Assembly: GCA_030041515.1 (NCBI GenBank)
Contig: JASHNS010000092.1
Coordinates: forward strand, 62,001-126,000
Source of the DNA: Acidobacteriaceae bacterium
Lineage (GTDB): Bacteria > Acidobacteriota > Terriglobia > Terriglobales > Acidobacteriaceae
Direction of reading: 5' to 3'
Length of the DNA stretch: 64,000 nucleotides
Every line of letters begins with the position of its first letter. Position 1 is the first letter of the stretch. The notes below the pieces were generated by a model that saw only the letters and a program-made list of their open reading frames with translations, ran no database searches and was not told where the DNA came from. The translations under genes were made by a program, and so were the position numbers. This document shows positions 8,485 through 17,200 of this stretch, in pieces.

Positions 8485-9840
8485 TTACTGCGGGACGCCG
8501 TCCATTTCCAGAAAGACTGCCAGATGCACTGCGCCGATGGGCTTGCCGTTCACGGTTGCAGTCCAGGTGAGCGTTTGCGGCGATGACTGCCCCGGTCCCG
8601 ACGGCGCGGTGTAGAAGAGCTGCGCGGGATACTCGCCACCCGGAGGCACGGGATAGATGCGGTCTGCCGTTTCGCCGGACCAGCCGACGGGAAGGTCAGC
8701 GTGGATGGTGATGTTCTCGGCGCTGCTGGTGTTGTTTCGCAGCAGGAGGGGGACCCAGAGCTGATGGCCGGAGCTGAGAGCCGTCTGCAGCGGCTTGACC
8801 AGGCCCTCCATGGCAGTGAGCCCGTACGCGCGATAGAACGTGCGATAGAAGGCCCAGGGTCCGCCGAGCTGGACGGTCGTTCCGGTGCGGGGGATGGGAT
8901 GGTAGCCGGGCGGGGGAGCGTAAGCGATGGGCTTGTCCGCCACGCCGTCAAAGACGCCGCCCGTGACCGGGGCGGGCACCAGCGATTTGCCAAGCACCAG
9001 GTATTCCGGCTGATTGACAAAGTAATCCAGCGTGCTCTGACCAAAGTCGATCTGGGTGGCGTAGGCCTCCCATGCCTTTCGGTTGAGCGCGGCATAGCTG
9101 ACGTGTTTCGAGGGCGAGATATCGCTGGCCAGGAACGCCGGGCCGTGGCCCTTCAGGAAATCAGGATGCGTGGCGTCTGAAAAGAAGTAGAGCTTCTGCG
9201 GCTGCCAGGGCTGGAGGCCTTCGCCGTACATGCCGACACCGCGATACCAGCGGGGCGCGGTGAGCTGCTCCGGAAAGATCGTGGGATTGCCAGCCATGCT
9301 GAAGGATTCAATGGCGAGGACGGATGAGGCCTGGTGGTCGCCGTGATTTTCGCCCGCCACGTATGCGGGCATCCATGTCAGGATGACCTCGGGACGGGTG
9401 AGGCGCACGAGGCGAACCATTTCCTCCAGCAACTGCCCGTGGTCCATTGTTTCGAGCGAGTGCAGCACGTCCTGGGTGGGCGTGTCGCGACCATCGAGGA
9501 ACCAGACGTTCGTGATGCCGCGGGCGGCGAGGGAACGGCGGGCTTCGATCTCGCGCTCGTCAGCCAGCGCCTTGCCCTGGGCCATGCTGACAGCATCGGG
9601 GCCGGAGCCGCCGCGGTTGGTGAAGATGACGGCGACGCGCCTGTGCTCGTCGTAGACGGCCTTTGACAGATATGTCGAGACGCCGGTGTCGTCGTCGGGA
9701 TGCGCGACGATGACGAGGAGGTCGGCCTTGTAGCGGGGATCGGGCGGCGGCACAGGCGCCTGCATCTGGGCGCGCAGAGGCAAACAACCGATCAGGAACA
9801 GAGCGGCGAACAGGAAGCCTTTTGCGGGAGGAGTGCGCAT
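8485..9840 (-). CDS. Exported PIG-L/LmbE-family deacetylase with C-terminal beta domain
   Basis: This is a 451-residue protein with a signal peptide ending near residue 25 (LPLRAQ). The PIG-L zinc site is clear: AHPDDD at 46-51 and HGDHQASS further on. The family removes N-acetyl groups from amino sugars such as GlcNAc-inositol. The last 150 residues (PVGWSGETADRIYPVPPGGE...) look like a beta-sandwich of the NPCBM/alpha-galactosidase-associated type, suggesting carbohydrate contact outside the cytoplasm. The ATG at 9840 follows GGAG with five bases spacing. It lies directly downstream of the TonB receptor, separated by a strong hairpin. Confidence 0.85.
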   Translation of the reverse strand: MRTPPAKGFLFAALFLIGCLPLRAQMQAPVPPPDPRYKADLLVIVAHPDDDTGVSTYLSKAVYDEHRRVAVIFTNRGGSGPDAVSMAQGKALADEREIEARRSLAARGITNVWFLDGRDTPTQDVLHSLETMDHGQLLEEMVRLVRLTRPEVILTWMPAYVAGENHGDHQASSVLAIESFSMAGNPTIFPEQLTAPRWYRGVGMYGEGLQPWQPQKLYFFSDATHPDFLKGHGPAFLASDISPSKHVSYAALNRKAWEAYATQIDFGQSTLDYFVNQPEYLVLGKSLVPAPVTGGVFDGVADKPIAYAPPPGYHPIPRTGTTVQLGGPWAFYRTFYRAYGLTAMEGLVKPLQTALSSGHQLWVPLLLRNNTSSAENITIHADLPVGWSGETADRIYPVPPGGEYPAQLFYTAPSGPGQSSPQTLTWTATVNGKPIGAVHLAVFLEMDGVPQ

Positions 9841-9871
9841 TCCTTCTCCATGATGGCACGGGGAAAACAAG

Positions 9872-9905
9872 ATGGGTTCCGGCTCCGGAGGGAGCCGAAA
9901 CCCAT
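9872..9905 (-). terminator. Long hairpin after the TonB receptor gene
   Basis: The arms 9872-9886 and 9891-9905 pair over 15 bases with one mismatch around a 4-nt loop. On the minus strand it begins 18 nt after the receptor stop codon and is followed by ATCTTGTTTTC. That fits an intrinsic terminator or attenuator between the receptor and the PIG-L gene. Confidence 0.65.
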
Positions 9906-9922
9906 GTGACAGAAGCACGAAC

Positions 9923-12900
9923 CTAATAAGTGAGCTTCAGGCTCACCTGAATCTCGCGGGGATCGTTGCGGGTGCCGAAGATATCACCGACGTCGTCGTA
10001 ATCGATCGTGTTCCCGATGTTATAGGAGCCACCGTAGATCGGATGGTTGAAGGCGTTTAGAGCATCGCCGCGGAGCTGTGCATGCAGCCGCTCGCCGCCG
10101 AAGTCCTTGGCCAGGCTGAAATCGAAGTTTTTGTTGGGAGCTTCGCGCAGGGTGCTGAAGCGTTGCGGCTCGTTGCCGAACCGGGCATAGAAAGGCTGAC
10201 AGGGAGAGTACGTGCCGTAGGAGTTGGTGATGAGGGCGCAGGATTCGTCGCCGGTGGTGTCGTCGCCATAGGAGCCGGCAAACGCTCCGGGGTTGATCCA
10301 TTGCTTCCGGCTGCGGTGCAGTTCGGGGTTGCCGGTGAGGTCCGGAAGCCCGGGTCCCGGAAACCCGAAGTCGGCGATTGGGTTGTAGCTGAACTGAACC
10401 GGATTCGGCAGCGGCAGGCCACTCTCAAGCTGGAAATCGCCGGAGAGGTTCCATCCGCCGACAACCTGATTCAGCACCTGATTGCTGCTGCTGCCCCAGC
10501 GCCGGCCGTGACCGTACGGCAACTGGTAGAGGAAGGCTTCCGCGAAACTCTGAGGAATGTCATGGGTGCTGACGCCGTAGTCCAGTTTAGGATTCGTCGC
10601 GTCACGCCACATGTCATTGATGGTCCAGCCGAGCAACGCCTCGGACCCGTCATCCATGTTTTTCGACCACTGGTAGGTGGTGATGGAAGACAGGCCGTTG
10701 TTGAAGGTGTGGTTGAATTTCGCCGCGAGCGCGTCGAACTGCGAGTCCGCGCCGGGCGTCGAACGCGTCTGGACGAGCCATCCATACTCCGGATAGGGCC
10801 GCAGCAGCGCGTTGTAGGAGACGGTCGACTGGCTGAGATAGTAGTTGGGATTCGTGATGTAAGGGGCAAGAGGATTCGTAACGCTGTTCACCAGCGCGTC
10901 ATACCCGAGTGACAAATACTTGTCGGGCATCTGATCGAGATCGAAGTTCGGGTTGCCGAAGAGCAAATGGCGGCCGCGAACGCCGGTGTATCCGATCTCG
11001 AAAACGTCATTGTTGCTGAGCTGGTCCTGGATGTCGGCGCTCCACTGATAGAGAGTGCCAACCTTGTGCGGGCCCCTGACCCAGATCTGGCTGTCGCCAG
11101 AGCCAACCAGAGTCATCGCCCCCTGGCTGTTGCCTGTCGGCAGCTGGATGCCCTGCGGGAAGGGATCGCTGACCAGGTTCAGCGGGGTGTAACCACCGTT
11201 GGTTGTAGCAATCCAGTTCGTCTGGCCCGTGTAGCCGGGCGACTGTCCGCCGTCGTCGAAGCTGAGCATGGCGGAACTGGGCCCATAGAAGACGCCGATT
11301 CCTGCGCGCGTGACGATCCTGTCGGTGGCGCGATAGGAGAAACCAATACGGGGCCCGAAGTTGAGGTTGTCAGGATTCCACTCGTAACGGCCTCTGCCGT
11401 CCACGCCGGCGTACTCGAATTCGCCTTTCAGCGTCGATCCGACCGCTGCGCTGAGCGGGTTGATGGCGTTCGGGTCGAAGTAGGCGACGCGGTTGTGCCT
11501 TTCCGTGGCCGGGCGCTGGTTTTCATAACGTAGTCCGGCATCGACGGTCAACCGGGGAGTCGCGCGCCATTCGTCTTCCGCATACATGCCGAAGGCGTGC
11601 TCGCTCATCGCAGGATCCATGCTGATGTCCGCCTGGCCGCCGGTTCCGACACCGAGCAGCATGCTGGCGATTGCGTTGCCGCTCAGATCGCTGGAGCTTG
11701 CGGGAACTTTGCAGGGCGCCCCTGGAACCGGATTTCCGCTGGAATCCGTATCCGGATCGCAGGCAGTCGACGACGTATCGAAGTTAAAGGTTCCTGGCGC
11801 GTCCTCGCGGTTGTTGATCATGTTGACGTCGTAATTGAAGCCGAACTTGATCGTGTGCTGCCCCAGTTGGCGTGTAACGTCGATGATGCCCGTGGAGAGA
11901 TAGCGAATGTAGCGGTCGTAGCTCGAATAGGTGCTGCCCAGGGTGTAATAACCGGTTGCGTTGACCAGAGGGAGCATGTTCACCTGGAAAAGGCTGGGCG
12001 AAAGTCCGACCGTACTGGCATTGGCGACGCCATAGCCGATGGAAGTCTGGCCTTCCCACCACCGGGTGTAGCCGGCATAGCCGTTAACAACCCAGTTCGG
12101 GCTGGGAGTCCACGTATCGTTCCACACCAGCTGCAATCCGTGGTCGTCGTTGTTGGCGGATTCGTCAGCCCCGTTGCACAGGAAACAGGCCGGCGTGTTG
12201 TTTTCACGAAGCCTGTCCGACATGCGCCAGAACATGCGGTTCTTCTCGCTGGGCGACCAGTCAATGCGCCAGTCGAACTTGTCGTTGTCCGTCGTGCCGG
12301 GACCCTGCTTGTAATAGTTGTTGGAGTCCATCAGGGTCTGGCTGGAGTTGGGCCGGTTCGGCGCCGCGTAGAGAGCTGCGATTTTTTGTCCGACCGGATC
12401 CATCATGCCCTGGGTAATGGTGTTATTCGGGATGGGATCGCGCGTCCAGTAGGTGTTGCCCAGAGAATCCGTAACCTGATGCGTGGAGAACGGGTTGTAG
12501 ATGACGGCGATCTGGCCCTGGCTGTTGTATGTTTGCGTGAAGTTGCCTTTGGTTTCTGCCTGTGTCGGCATGGTGTCCAGGCCGCTGTTGTCCGTCTCCG
12601 GCTGCCGCAACCCCTCGTAGGCGCCGAAGAAGAAGAGATGATGCTTCGCCCAGATCGGTCCGCCGGTGTCTGCGCCAAACTGCTCACGGTGAAATTTGCC
12701 TTTGGGCTGATTGTTCAGGTCGTTCGACCAGAGGTTGGCATCGAAGCCCGAATTGCGCATGTAGTCGTAGGCCTCGCCATGGAACTGCGGCGTGCCGCTC
12801 TTGGTGATCAGGGTGACGACGCCTTCACCACCGCGCTCGTACTGCGCGTCGTAAACGTTATCGATGACCTGCTGTTCCTGGACAGAATCCTGAATCGGCG

Positions 12901-13582
12901 AAACCATCATGCCGCCCCAGTCGATGGCGGTCGATGGTGCGCCGTCGACCAGGATCTCCGACTCGCCGGAACGGCCGCCGTTGATGCCGAAGGTGCTGCC
13001 AAACTGATCGAAGGAAGTGGAGCGGGAGGTCATGCCGTCCTGAGCGGGAGTGGTGCCGGCCAGATCATAGACGAAATTCAGCGGCTGCAGAGTGTTCTGT
13101 GGCAGGGCCGCGAGCAGCTGACTGTCCATAGTGACCGAGTTCGTCGCGTTCTCGGTGTTGAGCAGGACGGTGGAACCGGAAACAACCACCTGCTGCTGCG
13201 CAGTGCCAACCCGCAGGGAAACGTCGATGGTGGCCGCCGTGCTGGCGTTCAGGACCATGCCGGTTTTCACATACTTTTCGAACCCGGGTGCCCCCGCCGT
13301 AATCTCGTAGACACCAGGAAGCAGGTTGGGGAAGGTATAGAAGCCCTTGTTGTCCGACTTCGCCACGCGAAGATCTTTGGTGTTGATGTTCTGCAACTGC
13401 AACTGCGCACTGGGAATCACGGCTCCGCTGGAGTCGGTAACGGTGCCGGAGATGGAACTGGAAAATGTCTGGGCCGCAGCGGGATGGAGGAGGCAAAGCG
13501 CCACCAGCAGCCACAGCACCCCCGAAAGACCCCGATAGACGAGGCGCAATGTAGTTTTGTTTTTAATCTCAGTGGTGTGCAT
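9923..13582 (-). CDS. Oar-like TonB-dependent outer-membrane receptor
   Basis: The 1219-residue product has a signal peptide (cleavage near AAAQ, residue 38) and a carboxypeptidase-regulatory-like domain at about 40-122 (SISGTVTDSSGAVIPSAQ...). A plug follows at about 125-240, with FGINGGRSGESEILVDG, and then a very long beta-barrel ending in LKLTY. This giant Oar/SusC-like class is typical of Acidobacteriota and is thought to import oligosaccharides or other large nutrients. The ATG at 13582 has AGGAG seven bases upstream. Two LacI-type palindromes and a TTGACA promoter lie upstream, tying it to the sugar regulon. No TonB box is obvious. Confidence 0.93.
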   Translation of the reverse strand: MHTTEIKNKTTLRLVYRGLSGVLWLLVALCLLHPAAAQTFSSSISGTVTDSSGAVIPSAQLQLQNINTKDLRVAKSDNKGFYTFPNLLPGVYEITAGAPGFEKYVKTGMVLNASTAATIDVSLRVGTAQQQVVVSGSTVLLNTENATNSVTMDSQLLAALPQNTLQPLNFVYDLAGTTPAQDGMTSRSTSFDQFGSTFGINGGRSGESEILVDGAPSTAIDWGGMMVSPIQDSVQEQQVIDNVYDAQYERGGEGVVTLITKSGTPQFHGEAYDYMRNSGFDANLWSNDLNNQPKGKFHREQFGADTGGPIWAKHHLFFFGAYEGLRQPETDNSGLDTMPTQAETKGNFTQTYNSQGQIAVIYNPFSTHQVTDSLGNTYWTRDPIPNNTITQGMMDPVGQKIAALYAAPNRPNSSQTLMDSNNYYKQGPGTTDNDKFDWRIDWSPSEKNRMFWRMSDRLRENNTPACFLCNGADESANNDDHGLQLVWNDTWTPSPNWVVNGYAGYTRWWEGQTSIGYGVANASTVGLSPSLFQVNMLPLVNATGYYTLGSTYSSYDRYIRYLSTGIIDVTRQLGQHTIKFGFNYDVNMINNREDAPGTFNFDTSSTACDPDTDSSGNPVPGAPCKVPASSSDLSGNAIASMLLGVGTGGQADISMDPAMSEHAFGMYAEDEWRATPRLTVDAGLRYENQRPATERHNRVAYFDPNAINPLSAAVGSTLKGEFEYAGVDGRGRYEWNPDNLNFGPRIGFSYRATDRIVTRAGIGVFYGPSSAMLSFDDGGQSPGYTGQTNWIATTNGGYTPLNLVSDPFPQGIQLPTGNSQGAMTLVGSGDSQIWVRGPHKVGTLYQWSADIQDQLSNNDVFEIGYTGVRGRHLLFGNPNFDLDQMPDKYLSLGYDALVNSVTNPLAPYITNPNYYLSQSTVSYNALLRPYPEYGWLVQTRSTPGADSQFDALAAKFNHTFNNGLSSITTYQWSKNMDDGSEALLGWTINDMWRDATNPKLDYGVSTHDIPQSFAEAFLYQLPYGHGRRWGSSSNQVLNQVVGGWNLSGDFQLESGLPLPNPVQFSYNPIADFGFPGPGLPDLTGNPELHRSRKQWINPGAFAGSYGDDTTGDESCALITNSYGTYSPCQPFYARFGNEPQRFSTLREAPNKNFDFSLAKDFGGERLHAQLRGDALNAFNHPIYGGSYNIGNTIDYDDVGDIFGTRNDPREIQVSLKLTY

Positions 13583-13652
13583 CACCTGTCTCCTCGCAAA
13601 CAACGCAGCCGAAGCAGGGACTCTGGGGTCCGTGCTTCGCTGTCTGGGAAAT

Positions 13653-13664
13653 TGAAACCTTTTA
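13653..13664. promoter_or_regulatory. Degenerate LacI-type operator copy (TGAAACCTTTTA)
   Basis: This differs by one base from the copy at 15946 (TGAAACCTTTCA). It is the second, start-proximal site in the TonB receptor leader, centred 45 bp from the copy at 13698. That is about four helical turns, which would allow cooperative or looped binding. Confidence 0.5.
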
Positions 13665-13697
13665 AAAGCGAAGGACACGCCTTCCGCCTGTCTTTCT

Positions 13698-13709
13698 TTA
13701 AAGCTTTCA
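13698..13709. promoter_or_regulatory. LacI-type operator copy (TTAAAGCTTTCA)
   Basis: This differs by one base from the perfect palindrome TGAAAGCTTTCA at 28165. It lies 15 nt downstream of the -10 of the receptor promoter. The same spacing is seen at 3924 and 15946, so it probably marks the repressor-binding site for the receptor gene. Confidence 0.6.
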
Positions 13710-13724
13710 AAATAGTTCCCCGCA

Positions 13725-13754
13725 AGGTTAGTTTCGTTGCGCCGGGATTGTCAA
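13725..13754 (-). promoter_or_regulatory. Promoter of the TonB receptor gene
   Basis: On the minus strand a perfect TTGACA (13749-13754) is followed by an 18-nt spacer and TAACCT (13725-13730). The arrangement is the same as at the other regulon promoters in this window. Confidence 0.6.
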
Positions 13755-13793
13755 GGACAATCTTTGGCGGAGTAGTTTCGGCTTTCATTCAAA

Positions 13794-13821
13794 CGAAAAA
13801 CCCTGGAAGGCTACGCCAGGG
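13794..13821 (-). terminator. Intrinsic terminator of the ribokinase/nucleoside hydrolase operon
   Basis: Read on the minus strand, CCCTGG and CCAGGG (6 bp, 9-nt loop) are followed directly by TTTTTCG. It lies about 100 nt after the nucleoside hydrolase stop and upstream of the receptor promoter. It therefore separates the two transcription units. Confidence 0.75.
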
Positions 13822-13918
13822 ACTTGCGAGAAGACCTCTCCGAAGGAGCATCTGGCGCGGCTCTGCGCCGCACGCTCGCGCTGTGCAATGGCTGAATCGC
13901 CTCAGGGCATGGCGCCCG

Positions 13919-14854
13919 TCAGTGCGTGAGCCGGCGTGTGCAGAAGGCGATGAATCGGGCAGGATCATTCTGGACGGCGACCAGGGCGTTGGCCGGCTTG
14001 CCGGGAACTACAACGGTTCTGCCGTCGGTCGTGATGCGGATGTGCAGGGATTTTCGGGTGCACAGACCAGAATCCAGCAGCAGTCCGACCGCCATGGGAT
14101 CGTGCAGAGTCGGCGTGGGCTGTCCCCAAAGCCGATCCACCGCATAGAGCGCATGCGCCAGCGGCGTGGACTGCGCATAGATACGCTGCTGGTGAGCGGC
14201 GTCGAGTTGCAGATGCCAGGTCACATCGAGGGGGGCCATCTCAATGGGCACGCCTGACGTAAAGACGACGCGTGAGGCAGTGGCATCGGCGGCAATGTTG
14301 TACTCCGCCGTGGGGCCGGAGCTGGGATAGTACCCATGCGCGATCGATCCGCCCATGAGAACGATCCGGCGAATGTTTTTCTTTTCGCCTGGGTATTGCG
14401 CGAGCAGGGAGGCAACATTGGTGAGGGGTCCAATTGCGACGATGACGGCCCGCCCGTGATTCCGGTCGATCTCCCTCTTCATCAGATCGACTGCCGATTC
14501 GCTCACCAACTGGGGACTGGTGAAACCGTCGGCCCAGCGGGTTTGGGCGATGGGCATTGGCGCGCCGGGCACACCTGCGGCTACAGGGATGTTGCGCCGC
14601 CCATCGACCCACAGCATCTTTGCAGCCAGGCGCGCACGCGCCGCTGTGTCGCCGGAAACCGTGGTGACCGCAAGCAGTCGCAGTTCCGGGCTCTTCAGAA
14701 TCAGAGCCAGGGCAAAAGCGTCATCGATGTCGGTGCCAATGTCGGTATCGAGAATGACGGGAACGGGGCGAGGGACCGCCGCGCGGGCCACAGTGACCGC
14801 GGCCAAACCAATCGCGAGCAGCGGCAGAAGTCGGCCGCGCCCTCGGAATCTCAA
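13919..14854 (-). CDS. Exported inosine/uridine-type nucleoside hydrolase
   Basis: This 311-residue protein has the Ca-binding signature DTDIGTDIDD at residues 36-45, preceded by a signal-peptide-like segment (LLPLLAIGLAAVTVARA), and LHDP near the end. The family hydrolyses the N-glycosidic bond of nucleosides to base plus ribose. Export to the periplasm is inferred from the leader. The start is an unusual TTG overlapping the ribokinase TGA (TTGA), supported by GGGAG six bases upstream. Translation coupled with ribokinase suggests that the ribose released outside is taken up and phosphorylated. It could also act on other ribosides. Confidence 0.88.
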   Translation of the reverse strand: MRFRGRGRLLPLLAIGLAAVTVARAAVPRPVPVILDTDIGTDIDDAFALALILKSPELRLLAVTTVSGDTAARARLAAKMLWVDGRRNIPVAAGVPGAPMPIAQTRWADGFTSPQLVSESAVDLMKREIDRNHGRAVIVAIGPLTNVASLLAQYPGEKKNIRRIVLMGGSIAHGYYPSSGPTAEYNIAADATASRVVFTSGVPIEMAPLDVTWHLQLDAAHQQRIYAQSTPLAHALYAVDRLWGQPTPTLHDPMAVGLLLDSGLCTRKSLHIRITTDGRTVVVPGKPANALVAVQNDPARFIAFCTRRLTH

Positions 14855-15852
14855 AGCCGGCTCCCGGCCGGCATCGCGGCTGCCCGTCGGCCATTGGCGC
14901 TCTGCCGAAGGCGGGGTGCCCCGGTTGTTTGATTCCCCAGAAACCGATCGACCTCGCCGCTCCGGGGCATCGAGGCCTGCGCGCCCGGCCGTGTAGCAGA
15001 GAGCGCGCCAACGGCGGAGGCAAAGCGCACCGCCCGGGGCAGATCCATGCCTCGCATCAGGGCGACGGCCAGGCCCGCGTTGAAGGCATCGCCGGCTGCG
15101 GTGGAATCAACGGCTTTGACTTTGAAGGCCGGAATCAGCTGGCGCAGCCCATCCACTCCCGCCACGTACGCGCCGAAGCGTCCCATCTTAACGATCACAT
15201 TGGCCGCGCCGCCCTGCAGGAACTGCGCGTAGCGGGCGACAGTGGCCGGACTGAGTTCGGACGGCGAGATCCCGCAGAGAGCGCAGGTTTCCGTCTCGTT
15301 GGGCGTGAGATACGTAACGCGGCGCAGCAGGTTGCGGGAAAGAGATCGCGCGGGCGCGGGGTCGAGGACGAAGGGAATTGCATGCCGCTGCGCCACGGTG
15401 GAGAGGTATTCCACGGATTCCATGGGGATTTCGAGCTGGGTGAGGATGATGCCGGCGGACCTGAGCTGCGGGAGGCATTTTTCCAGGTCACGCGGAAGCA
15501 GTTCATCGTTCGCGCCCGGCACCACGGTGATGCTGTTCTGCCCTTTCGCATCCACCGCGATCATCGCCACACCCGAAGCGGCCGACGCCGCAGCAGAGAC
15601 GCCGCGGATGTTGATGCCCTCGCTCTTCAGCCCCTGCTGCAGGCGCTTGCCGAAGTCATCGGCTCCGACCTTGCCAATCATGCTGACGGGGTAACCGAGC
15701 CGGGCGGCGGCTACGGCCTGGTTGGCGCCCTTGCCCCCATGAAAGGTGTGGAACGTGTCGCCCTTCACAGTTTCACCGGGACCCGGAATACGCTTGCCAA
15801 TGGAGACCAGATCAAGATTGATGCTGCCAGCTACGACGATGGGGCGGTTCAT
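14851..15852 (-). CDS. rbsK: Ribokinase
   Basis: This 333-residue PfkB-family kinase has the ribokinase substrate motif HGGKGANQA (38-46). Its catalytic signature is DSTAAGD (249-255), the form most common in ribokinases; Asp255 is the expected base. It phosphorylates ribose to ribose 5-phosphate in the cytoplasm. A C-terminal tail of about 30 basic, low-complexity residues is extra to the usual length. It is the first gene of a two-gene operon with the nucleoside hydrolase. The operon has a clear promoter and a LacI-type operator upstream. Confidence 0.92.
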   Translation of the reverse strand: MNRPIVVAGSINLDLVSIGKRIPGPGETVKGDTFHTFHGGKGANQAVAAARLGYPVSMIGKVGADDFGKRLQQGLKSEGINIRGVSAAASAASGVAMIAVDAKGQNSITVVPGANDELLPRDLEKCLPQLRSAGIILTQLEIPMESVEYLSTVAQRHAIPFVLDPAPARSLSRNLLRRVTYLTPNETETCALCGISPSELSPATVARYAQFLQGGAANVIVKMGRFGAYVAGVDGLRQLIPAFKVKAVDSTAAGDAFNAGLAVALMRGMDLPRAVRFASAVGALSATRPGAQASMPRSGEVDRFLGNQTTGAPRLRQSANGRRAAAMPAGSRL

Positions 15853-15945
15853 GGAAAGCTCACTTTGCAGTTATTGGAGAGGGCGGCTGACCGGTTTCGT
15901 CGTGGATGGAGCGGGGCGCATCGGGGGCGCCAGCGTTCGGCAATT

Positions 15946-15957
15946 TGAAACCTTTCA
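15946..15957. promoter_or_regulatory. LacI-type operator copy (TGAAACCTTTCA)
   Basis: This is an exact match to the 12-bp TGAA-W-SS-W-TTCA pattern. It lies 15 nt downstream of the ribokinase -10, at the expected start of the transcript, so a bound repressor would block initiation or early elongation. Confidence 0.72.
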
Positions 15958-15972
15958 TCGCGGTCGAACTTG

Positions 15973-16001
15973 ACTGTATCCCGCCTGCCCTGCACTGTCA
16001 A
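15973..16001 (-). promoter_or_regulatory. Promoter of the ribokinase operon
   Basis: On the minus strand, TTGACA (15996-16001), a 17-nt spacer and TACAGT (15973-15978) form a good sigma-70 promoter. The transcript would start about 110 nt upstream of the ribokinase ATG. Confidence 0.7.
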
Positions 16002-16039
16002 GAATTCCGTTCATCCCTGCACGGCTTCCGGCTATGGCC

Positions 16040-17110
16040 TCAGCACCCTCTTTCCCGAATCAGCTCTGCGACTCTGCTAAATGTTTCTACCTGATTCTGC
16101 GGGATGCGGCCCGTATTGTCCGGCGCCATGTTCATGAGCATATTTGCATTGCCCTTCATGCAGAGCCGATAGGCTTCCGCGATAACTTCCGGGCTTTGCG
16201 GCTTATACCACGGATGCCAGAACCAGGTGTGCATGGTGGGCATGGGCGGATAAATCGGGCCGGTGGGAAACCATGTCTCGAAGGGCATGTACCAGGACTT
16301 TTTGTCGTAGACCAGGTGGGGGTCGTGGCCTTCCAGCGGCGGCAGCGTGTCCTCGCCATTGACGACATCCGTGGGCCAGCTTGCCGATTCGCAAAAGCGG
16401 CCCTGATTAACGCGGCTCTGCCTGAATCCCTGGTTGTCCACCACCACGCAGTTGGGGCTCAACTGCTTCACCAGGCGATAGAGCTCCCAGCGCTGCTCCG
16501 GACTCAACTTCCACGTAATGTCGAAAAGCTGATAGAAAACGCCAGGATACATGGTGTGAAGCTGCGTAATGTGGCGCCTGATCAACTGAAAGTATTTGTC
16601 CGAGATGGGCGCATTCCAGTCAAATTTGCCCTCGTTGTGAGGGTCGAGAATGCAATAGTAGAAGCCGGGACGAACACCGAATTCGTGGCACGCCGCCACG
16701 AACGCCGCGACGACGTCGGTCTTGTTGCCGCTCTGCGCGACCGTGTAGTCGTAACCTTTCGACGGCCACAGGCAGAACCCCGACATATACTTCGCAGTGA
16801 GCACAGCATATTTTGCGCCTACTCCGTGCGCCACCTGAATCCATTGCCGGACGTCGAGATGAGTCGGGTCATAGACGGTCGCCGGCTTGTTGCCCACATC
16901 GTAATCGTCGCCGGTGAACGTTGGCGTGCTGAAGTGGAAAGAGCAGCCGAAACGCAGGCGCTGGTAGGTGGCCAGAAGCGGGGTCTGCTCGGTGGCGGGG
17001 CCAACGGATGCTTCGGAGTCCTGCGCGGCCAACAGGGGGCGGGCCACGGAGTTCACCACAGCTCCCGCCGCCGGAAGAGCCATCGATTTGAGCAAGTCTC
17101 GACGATTCAT
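16040..17110 (-). CDS. GH29-like (alpha-L-fucosidase family) exported glycosidase
   Basis: This 356-residue protein has an N-terminal NRRDLLK export leader and the fold landmarks of GH29: CSFHFSTPTF at 56-65, KYAVLTAKYMSGFCLWPS at 100-117, and Asp197 in YQLFDITW as the likely nucleophile. Canonical fucosidases carry HHDGF where this protein has YMSGF. Two fucose-binding histidines are therefore missing, and specificity may differ. The C-terminal NMLMNMAPDNTGRIP matches the family. It is divergent from the six-hairpin glycosidase gene, with a LacI-type palindrome between them. A GH29-type fold is secure; fucosidase activity is not. Confidence 0.75.
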   Translation of the reverse strand: MNRRDLLKSMALPAAGAVVNSVARPLLAAQDSEASVGPATEQTPLLATYQRLRFGCSFHFSTPTFTGDDYDVGNKPATVYDPTHLDVRQWIQVAHGVGAKYAVLTAKYMSGFCLWPSKGYDYTVAQSGNKTDVVAAFVAACHEFGVRPGFYYCILDPHNEGKFDWNAPISDKYFQLIRRHITQLHTMYPGVFYQLFDITWKLSPEQRWELYRLVKQLSPNCVVVDNQGFRQSRVNQGRFCESASWPTDVVNGEDTLPPLEGHDPHLVYDKKSWYMPFETWFPTGPIYPPMPTMHTWFWHPWYKPQSPEVIAEAYRLCMKGNANMLMNMAPDNTGRIPQNQVETFSRVAELIRERGC

Positions 17111-17146
17111 GAAAACCTTTCGCCAGCTGAGCAGTTTCGCATCTTT

Positions 17147-17158
17147 TGGAACGATTCA
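17147..17158. promoter_or_regulatory. Variant LacI-type operator (TGGAACGATTCA) between divergent glycosidase genes
   Basis: This is one base from TGAAACGATTCA, the reverse complement of the copy at 24618. On the minus strand TATGAT (17172-17177) ends 13 nt before it, so it probably controls the GH29-like gene. It may also control the gene starting at 17201. Confidence 0.5.
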
Positions 17159-17200
17159 AGATTGCGTTACGATCATACCGAAACCACGTTGAGGTGTTCC

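Noticed and set aside
17105-17118. CATGAAAACCTTTCG at the GH29-like start codon as an operator
   Set aside because: Spacing and the right half do not fit; the better site is at 17147.
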